Source: Pseudomonadota bacterium (GTDB lineage Bacteria > Myxococcota > Myxococcia > Myxococcales > Vulgatibacteraceae). From it: a stretch of 11,008 bases of DNA. Each line of letters starts with the position of its first letter. Position 1 is the stretch's first letter. The stretch is taken from assembly GCA_023436385.1 (NCBI GenBank), contig JAEZJH010000454.1, positions 1 to 11,008 on the forward strand, read 5' to 3'. Under the pieces are notes generated by a model that saw nothing but the letters and a program-made list of their open reading frames with translations, searched no databases and was not told the DNA's origin. Shown piece after piece: positions 6,189-11,008 of the stretch. Both the position numbers and the translations under genes were made by a program.

Positions 6189-7316
6189 ATGAAGAGCTGG
6201 GTTGCAATGGCGGGCTTCCTCGCCGTGGCGCTGGTCGCCGGCGAGGGGCGGACGGCGACGATCCGGGTCAACGACGAGGCCTGGATCGATCTCAAGGGCT
6301 TCCTCCAGGCCTGGGGCCAGGCCACGGAGGACGGCGCCCCCGACGGCGAATCGATGGGCAAGGAACTGTTCGTCCGGCGGGCGCGGCTGATGTTGACCGG
6401 CCAGGTCCTGGACGGCGTCGGCTTCCTGATCTCCACCGACGCCTCGAACATCGGCAAGAACGGCGACGTCGCCGGAACCCTCGGGGTCCAGGACGCCTTC
6501 GGCAGCATCCGGCTGATCCCGGGTTACCTCCACGCCGACGTCGGCCTCTTCCTCCCGCCGTTCCTCCACCACGGCACCCAGAGCGCGGCCTCGCTGGTGG
6601 GCCTCGACGTCCACGGGCCGGTCTACCGCTACCTCCCGGTGAGCGGCGCCTGGCGGGACACCGGCGTGCAGCTCCGCGCCGGCCTCTTCGCCGACCGGCT
6701 GCAGCTGCGGGCCGCCGCCTTCAACGGGCTCCGGGGGAAGGTCGACCCCGCCGGCGACGCGGCGACGCGGAACCCCGACGACGCGCTCCGCTACACCGGT
6801 TCGCTCCGGGTGAACCTGCTCGAGCCCGAGCCCGACTTCTTCACCCACGGCACGTCGCTCGGCAAGCGCCGGGTCCTCTCCTTCGGCGTCGCCGGCGACA
6901 CGCAGACGAACGGGGCCCTCTCCGCCGACGGTCGCGTCGAGGAGTACCGGGCCTACGGCGCCGACGTCTACCTCGACCTGCCCTTCACCGAGGACCGGGA
7001 GCTGGTCTTCCAGGCGATGGCCGCCCGCTGGTGGAACGGCGAGGACGCTCTCAACTCCGGGGTGAGCGCCTTCGTCGAGGGCTCGTTCCGGTTCGGGCAG
7101 CAGGCGCCCTACGTCGTCTGGGAGCGCTTCTACTCCGACGCCGGCCGGTCCGACGCGGAGATCGTGCACGTCGGCCTCACCCACTATGTCCGCGGCCACT
7201 CGTTCAACGTGAAGGCCGACCTCGCCCTCGAGCGCACCGAGGTCACCGGCGGCCCGGCTTTCGACGACGTGCCCTGGCGGACCGTGGGCACGGTCGGGAT
7301 CCAGCTGTACCTGTAG
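6189..7316 (+). CDS. OprO/OprP-like outer-membrane porin
   Basis: The 375-residue protein begins at the ATG at 6189, five bases after GGAGG (6179-6183); an in-frame ATG at 6144 would put extra residues in front of the signal peptide and is less likely. Residues 1-23 form a signal peptide (core GFLAVALVAG, likely cut near GRTA). The mature chain has alternating polar/hydrophobic strands typical of a beta-barrel: AWIDLKGFLQAWG at 31-43, FVRRARLMLTGQVLDGVGFLIS at 61-82 (the conserved strand of the phosphate-selective porin O/P family), and GYLHADVGLFLPPF at 112-125. It ends VGIQLYL, with the Tyr one residue before the end, close to but not exactly the usual C-terminal aromatic assembly signal. 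It should form a diffusion channel in the outer membrane. The substrate cannot be read from sequence, and the family name does not prove phosphate transport. No Pho-type regulatory site was noticed. Confidence 0.8.
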   Translation: MKSWVAMAGFLAVALVAGEGRTATIRVNDEAWIDLKGFLQAWGQATEDGAPDGESMGKELFVRRARLMLTGQVLDGVGFLISTDASNIGKNGDVAGTLGVQDAFGSIRLIPGYLHADVGLFLPPFLHHGTQSAASLVGLDVHGPVYRYLPVSGAWRDTGVQLRAGLFADRLQLRAAAFNGLRGKVDPAGDAATRNPDDALRYTGSLRVNLLEPEPDFFTHGTSLGKRRVLSFGVAGDTQTNGALSADGRVEEYRAYGADVYLDLPFTEDRELVFQAMAARWWNGEDALNSGVSAFVEGSFRFGQQAPYVVWERFYSDAGRSDAEIVHVGLTHYVRGHSFNVKADLALERTEVTGGPAFDDVPWRTVGTVGIQLYL

Positions 7317-7400
7317 CCGCCCAGCGTGGGCTCCGCCCGTGGCTCCCGAAGGGGGCCCGGGCCCCACCCGGCCGATTGCCGACGCGACCGCCGGGGCCAA

Positions 7401-7431
7401 TTGTCTCCCTGTCCGAATGAACGCTCATTCA
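7401..7431 (+). promoter_or_regulatory. Candidate fadN promoter with FadR/TetR-type operator
   Basis: At 7415-7430 the sequence reads GAATGA-ACGC-TCATTC, a palindrome with perfect 6-bp arms and a 4-nt centre. Taken as 18 bp (7414-7431, CGAATGAACGCTCATTCA), its arms and spacing match the consensus I recall for the Bacillus subtilis FadR (YsiA) operator, TGAATGA-N4-TCATTCA, at all arm positions but the first. It sits 19 nt before the fadN start. A possible -35 TTGTCT (7401-7406) with 17-nt spacing puts the -10 (CTCATT, 7424-7429, weak) inside the palindrome, a layout expected for repression. The operator call is fairly good; the promoter boxes are weak. Confidence 0.55.
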
Positions 7432-7450
7432 TTCCGCAGGGAGACTCCCC

Positions 7451-9817
7451 ATGCAGCGGATCCGCAGGGTCGCCGTCCTCGGCGCGGGCGTGATGGGAAC
7501 CGGGATCGCCGCCCACCTGGCCAACGCCGGCATCCCCACCCTCCTCCTCGACATCGTCCCGGGGAAGCCCAAGGTCGGCGAGGCTCCCGCCTCCCCGCGC
7601 TTCCGGAACCAGCTGGCCCTCGCCGGGATCGCGGGCCTGCAGAAGTCCCGGCCGCCGCAGCTCTTCGTCCCCCGGGCCGCCGCCTGGATCGAGGCCGGCA
7701 ACTTCGAGGACGACCTCGGCAAGCTGGCCGGCTGCGACTGGATCGTCGAGGCGGTGAAGGAGGACCTGGCCGTCAAGCAGGCGCTGTTCGCCAAGGTCGA
7801 GCGCCACGCCCGGCCCGACGCGATCGTCTCCTCCAACACCTCCGGCCTCTCCATCGCCCGGATGCTCGAGGGGCGCACGCCGGCGTTCCGGAAGCGCTTC
7901 CTGGTCACCCACTTCTTCAACCCGGTCCGCTACATGCGGCTCCTCGAGGTGGTCCCCGGGCCCGACACCGATCCGGCGGTGACCGCGCGCCTCTCGCGCT
8001 TCGGCGAGGAGCTCCTCGGCAAGGGGATCGTCGAGGGGAAGGACACCACCAACTTCGTGGCCAACCGCATCGGCGTCTACGCGATGTTGAAGACGATCGC
8101 GGAGATGGAGAAGGCGGAGCTGTCGATCGAGGAGGTGGACGCGACCTTCGGGCCGGCGATGGGCCGGCCGAAGTCGGCGATCTTCCGCACCGCCGACCTG
8201 GTCGGTCTCGACACCTTCGCCCACGTGGCGAAGAACTGCTTCGACACCCTGACCGACGACGAGGCGCGGGAGACCTTCCGGCTCCCGGCGTTCCTCGAGC
8301 AGATGATCGCCAGGGGCCTCCTCGGCGAGAAGTCGGGCGGCGGCTTCTACCGCCGGGTGAAGGGCGGCGAGCCCGAGGTCCTCGATCCGGGCACCCTCGC
8401 CTACCGGAAGGCGGCGAAGCCGGCCCACGAGTCGCTGCGGGCGGCGAAGCGGATCGACGACGTCCGGGCCCGGGTGGCGGCGGTGATGCACGGCGAGGAC
8501 CGCGCCGCGAAGTTCGCCGAGGGCGTCACCCTCGACGTCCTCGCCTACGCCTCCCGGCGGATCCCGGAGATCGCCGACGACGTGGCGGCGATCGACCGCG
8601 GGATGCGCTGGGGCTTCGGCTGGGACCTCGGGCCCTTCGAGCTCTGGGACGCCTACGGCGTGAAGGAGGGCGTGGCCCGGATGAAGGAGCTGGGGATCGA
8701 ACCGGCTCCGTGGGTCCTCGACATGCTGGGGAAGGGCCGGAGCCGCTTCTACGAGGGGAAGGACGGCCGCGACACGATGTGGAGCGGCGGCGCGACGCGG
8801 ACCGTGCCGGAGAATCCCCGGGCGCTCCGCGTCGAGCAGCTGCGGCGGCGCGGGCCGCGGGTCGCCGGCAACGAGAGCGCGAGCCTCCGGGATCTGGGCG
8901 ACGGCGCCCTCCTCCTCGAGTTCCACGCCAAGATGAACACCATCGACGACGCGGCGATCTCCGCCTTCGACCTGGCCCTCGACGAGGCGGAGCGGAACTT
9001 CCGGGCCCTGGTGATCGGCAACGACGGCCCGAACTTCTCCGCCGGCGCCAACCTCGCGGCGATCGCCCAGGCGATCGGGGCGAAGAACTGGGAGTGGCTG
9101 CGCCACCTGGCCAGCCGCTTCCAGCGGGCCAACCAGCGGATGCGCTACGCGCCGATCCCGGTGGTGGCGGCGCCGTTCAACCTCGCCCTGGGCGGCGGCG
9201 CCGAGACCTTCCTCGGCGCCAACGCGGTGCAGGCCCACGCCGAGCTCTACGCCGGCCTGGTCGAGGCGGGCGTCGGCCTGATCCCCGCCGGCGGCGGGAC
9301 CATGGGACTCCTTCGCGCCATCTACGGTCCCTACGCCGCGGACCCCGGCTTCGATCCCTTCCCCTTCGTGAAGAAGGCCTTCCTGGCGATCGGGCTGGCC
9401 AAGGTGTCGACCTCCGCGGAGGACGCCCGGGAGCAGGGTTTCCCGATCACCGGGATCACCATGAACCGGGACTTCCTCCTCTCCGACGCCAAGGCGCTGG
9501 CCCTGGGCCTGGCCGGGAGCGGCTTCCTCCCGCCGCGGCCCACCACCTTCCGGCTCCCGGGGAGGAGCGGCGCGGCCACCATCGACATGATGCTCTACGA
9601 CATGGTGCAGAACGGCCACGCCACGGAGCACGATCGGCTGATTGGCCAGAAACTCGCCACCGTGCTCACCGGCGGCGATGTCTCGCCGGCCGTGCCGGTG
9701 ACGGAGGAGCGTCTCCTCGAGCTCGAGCTCGAGGCCTTCCTCTCGCTGTGTGGCGAGGCGAAGAGCCTGGCCCGCATCCAACACCTGCTCGAGACCGGCA
9801 AGCCGCTGCGGAACTAG
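7451..9817 (+). CDS. fadN: 3-hydroxyacyl-CoA dehydrogenase / enoyl-CoA hydratase fusion (FadN type)
   Basis: The 788-residue bifunctional enzyme carries out two steps of fatty acid beta-oxidation: hydration of trans-2-enoyl-CoA and NAD-dependent oxidation of 3-hydroxyacyl-CoA. Domain order is dehydrogenase first, hydratase last, the reverse of E. coli FadB and the same as Bacillus FadN, whose length (about 789) it matches. Residues 7-35 form the NAD-binding fold (VAVLGAGVMGTGIA). The dehydrogenase catalytic pair is His154 (THFFNPV) and Glu166 (LLEVV), with Ser128 and Asn205 (NFVANRIG) at expected places. A second helical dehydrogenase region covers about 200-420. The hydratase domain (about 480-700) has the oxyanion segment FSAGANL and both catalytic acids, Glu585 (LGGGAE) and Glu605 (AGLVEAGVG), 20 residues apart as in classical crotonases. 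All catalytic residues appear intact. AGGGAG (7438-7443) lies 7 nt before the ATG. The thiolase gene follows after 28 nt. Confidence 0.93.
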   Translation: MQRIRRVAVLGAGVMGTGIAAHLANAGIPTLLLDIVPGKPKVGEAPASPRFRNQLALAGIAGLQKSRPPQLFVPRAAAWIEAGNFEDDLGKLAGCDWIVEAVKEDLAVKQALFAKVERHARPDAIVSSNTSGLSIARMLEGRTPAFRKRFLVTHFFNPVRYMRLLEVVPGPDTDPAVTARLSRFGEELLGKGIVEGKDTTNFVANRIGVYAMLKTIAEMEKAELSIEEVDATFGPAMGRPKSAIFRTADLVGLDTFAHVAKNCFDTLTDDEARETFRLPAFLEQMIARGLLGEKSGGGFYRRVKGGEPEVLDPGTLAYRKAAKPAHESLRAAKRIDDVRARVAAVMHGEDRAAKFAEGVTLDVLAYASRRIPEIADDVAAIDRGMRWGFGWDLGPFELWDAYGVKEGVARMKELGIEPAPWVLDMLGKGRSRFYEGKDGRDTMWSGGATRTVPENPRALRVEQLRRRGPRVAGNESASLRDLGDGALLLEFHAKMNTIDDAAISAFDLALDEAERNFRALVIGNDGPNFSAGANLAAIAQAIGAKNWEWLRHLASRFQRANQRMRYAPIPVVAAPFNLALGGGAETFLGANAVQAHAELYAGLVEAGVGLIPAGGGTMGLLRAIYGPYAADPGFDPFPFVKKAFLAIGLAKVSTSAEDAREQGFPITGITMNRDFLLSDAKALALGLAGSGFLPPRPTTFRLPGRSGAATIDMMLYDMVQNGHATEHDRLIGQKLATVLTGGDVSPAVPVTEERLLELELEAFLSLCGEAKSLARIQHLLETGKPLRN

Positions 9818-9845
9818 TGCGTCCGAGGGAACTGGAGGGTTCGTC

Positions 9846-11008
9846 ATGGCCGATCGCGTCGCCGTCGTGCAGGTGCTCCGCACCCCGTTCACCCGCGCCC
9901 CCAAGGGCGAGCTGAAGGACACCCGCCCGGACACGATGGCGGCCCAGGTGATCCGGGCGGCCGTCGCGGCGGTGCCGGGGCTCGAGCCAGAGCTGGTCGA
10001 GGACGTGATCCTCGGCTGCGCGATGCCGGAGGGCGAGCAGGGGATGAACGTGGCCCGGCCGGCGGCGGTGCTCGCCGGGCTTCCTTACACGGTGCCGGCG
10101 ATGACCATCAACCGGTTCTGTTCGTCGGGCGTGCAGTCGGTGGCCCTGGCGGCCCAGGCGATCCGCGCCCGACAGTACGGGATCGCGGTGGCCGGTGGCA
10201 CCGAGTCGATGACGATGATCCCGTTCATGGGCGCCAAGCCCGCGGCCCACCCGGAGCTGATGGAGCTCCACCCGGAGCTGTACGTGTCGATGGGCTGCAC
10301 CGCGGAGAACGTGGCGGCGCGGTACGGGGTCTCGCGGGAGGAGCAGGATCGCTTCGCCGTGGAGAGCCAGCGCAAGGCCGCGGTCGCCCGGGAGAAGGGC
10401 TGGCTCCGGGAGGAGATCGTGCCGATGCAGGTGTCCTGGTTCGACGACACCGGCCGGCGGCGCGAGGCCCTCCTCGCCGAGGACACCATCCTCCGGCCCG
10501 ACACCACGCTCGAGGGCCTGGCCAAGCTGAAGCCCTCCTTCAATCCGCGGGGCACGGTCACCGCCGGCAACACCTCGCCCCTCACCGACGGCGCCGCGGC
10601 GGCGGTGCTGATGAGCGAGGAACGGGTGCGGGAGCTGGGCATTGCGCCGCTCGGCTGGTTCGTCGATCTGGCGGTGGTGGGCGTGCCGCCGGAGGTGATG
10701 GGGATCGGCCCGGTGCCGGCGATCCGCCGGCTGCTCGAGCGGAACGGCCTCGCCATCGCCGACATCGACGTCTTCGAGATCAACGAGGCCTTCGCCGCCC
10801 AGGCCGCCTACTGCGTCCGCGAGCTGGGGATCGATGCCGCCCGGGTGAATCCCAACGGCGGCGCCATCGCCCTCGGGCACCCGCTGGGCGCCACCGGCAC
10901 CCGGCAGACCGGCGCCCTCCTCCGGGAGCTCCGGCGCCGCGGCGGCCGGCGCGGCGTGGTCTCGATGTGCGTCGGTGGCGGCATGGGCGCCGCGGCGCTC
11001 TTCGAGGC
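9846..11008 (+). CDS. fadA: Acetyl-CoA acyltransferase (3-ketoacyl-CoA thiolase), cut by right edge
   Basis: The frame is open from the ATG at 9846 to the window end (387 codons visible, no stop). Thiolases of this type are about 390 residues, so only a few residues are missing. It cleaves 3-ketoacyl-CoA with CoA to acetyl-CoA and a shortened acyl-CoA, completing the cycle begun by the preceding enzyme. Signatures are complete: nucleophile Cys92 in INRFCSSGVQS, the EINEAFAAQ block at 311-319, His345 in NPNGGAIALGHPLGATG, and the second catalytic Cys375 in SMCVGGGMGAAALFE. GGAGGG (9834-9839) stands 6 nt before the start, and the gap to the upstream stop is 28 nt, so the two are almost certainly one operon. 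By analogy with Bacillus fadNAE, an acyl-CoA dehydrogenase gene could follow, but it is outside the window. Confidence 0.93.
   Translation, partial: MADRVAVVQVLRTPFTRAPKGELKDTRPDTMAAQVIRAAVAAVPGLEPELVEDVILGCAMPEGEQGMNVARPAAVLAGLPYTVPAMTINRFCSSGVQSVALAAQAIRARQYGIAVAGGTESMTMIPFMGAKPAAHPELMELHPELYVSMGCTAENVAARYGVSREEQDRFAVESQRKAAVAREKGWLREEIVPMQVSWFDDTGRRREALLAEDTILRPDTTLEGLAKLKPSFNPRGTVTAGNTSPLTDGAAAAVLMSEERVRELGIAPLGWFVDLAVVGVPPEVMGIGPVPAIRRLLERNGLAIADIDVFEINEAFAAQAAYCVRELGIDAARVNPNGGAIALGHPLGATGTRQTGALLRELRRRGGRRGVVSMCVGGGMGAAALFE

Noticed and set aside
7352..7365. GGGGCCCGGGCCCC palindrome after the porin gene as a terminator
   Set aside because: No T-tract follows on either strand and the hairpin loop would be only about 4 nt. 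It may simply reflect GC-rich composition.
3941..7420. A 1159-codon plus-strand open frame
   Set aside because: It lies antisense to the S46 peptidase and out of frame with the porin, both of which show full family motifs; its composition (Gly/Arg/Pro/Val-rich) is typical of high-GC shadow frames.
7184..9934. A 916-codon minus-strand open frame and an 858-codon plus-strand frame (7339-9915) over fadN
   Set aside because: Both are shadows of the fadN frame, which carries all the catalytic motifs; the alternatives show no recognisable domain.

Overview
The window is very GC-rich DNA with compact, codon-biased genes and short intergenic gaps. It looks like a chromosomal segment of a high-GC Gram-negative bacterium, most plausibly a member of Myxococcota (the former deltaproteobacterial myxobacterial group). 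Pointers are a secreted temptin-like CxxCH protein with a glycine-rich GGTGGM repeat tail, an OprO/OprP-type outer-membrane porin, an S46 peptidase with a signal peptide, and a long-form serine acetyltransferase. The phylum is an inference from gene content and composition. No rRNA, tRNA, CRISPR array, insertion sequence, integrase or phage gene is visible.

Layout. (1) 1-577, minus strand: the 5' part of a secreted temptin-domain protein whose glycine repeats run off the left edge. (2) 834-1277, plus: a two-CBS-domain protein, divergent from the first gene. (3) 1285-2247, minus: serine O-acetyltransferase, whose stop lies 7 nt from the CBS gene's stop. (4) 2462-3742, plus: a DUF362 protein, divergent from the acetyltransferase across 214 nt and followed by a perfect 11-bp hairpin. 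(5) 3893-5983, minus: an exported S46 dipeptidyl-peptidase. (6) 6189-7316, plus: a phosphate-selective-porin-like beta-barrel, divergent from the peptidase across 205 nt. (7) 7451-9817 and 9846 to the right edge, plus: a fatty acid beta-oxidation operon, consisting of a 3-hydroxyacyl-CoA dehydrogenase/enoyl-CoA hydratase fusion in the FadN domain order and a thiolase (FadA).

How the genes work together. Only the last pair is a clear functional unit: the fusion protein hydrates and oxidises trans-2-enoyl-CoA to 3-ketoacyl-CoA, and the thiolase releases acetyl-CoA. Just upstream, at 7414-7431, lies an imperfect palindrome that closely resembles the operator of Bacillus FadR, a TetR-family repressor relieved by acyl-CoA and known to control fadNAE. 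The peptidase and porin may together serve periplasmic peptide processing and outer-membrane solute uptake, but that rests only on their divergent placement. The other genes look like independent housekeeping or uncharacterised units.

No wholly new system is evident. The points most worth checking are the FadR-like operator, the temptin/CxxCH repeat protein, a hairpin plus U-tract in the porin leader, and the S1 residue of the peptidase.
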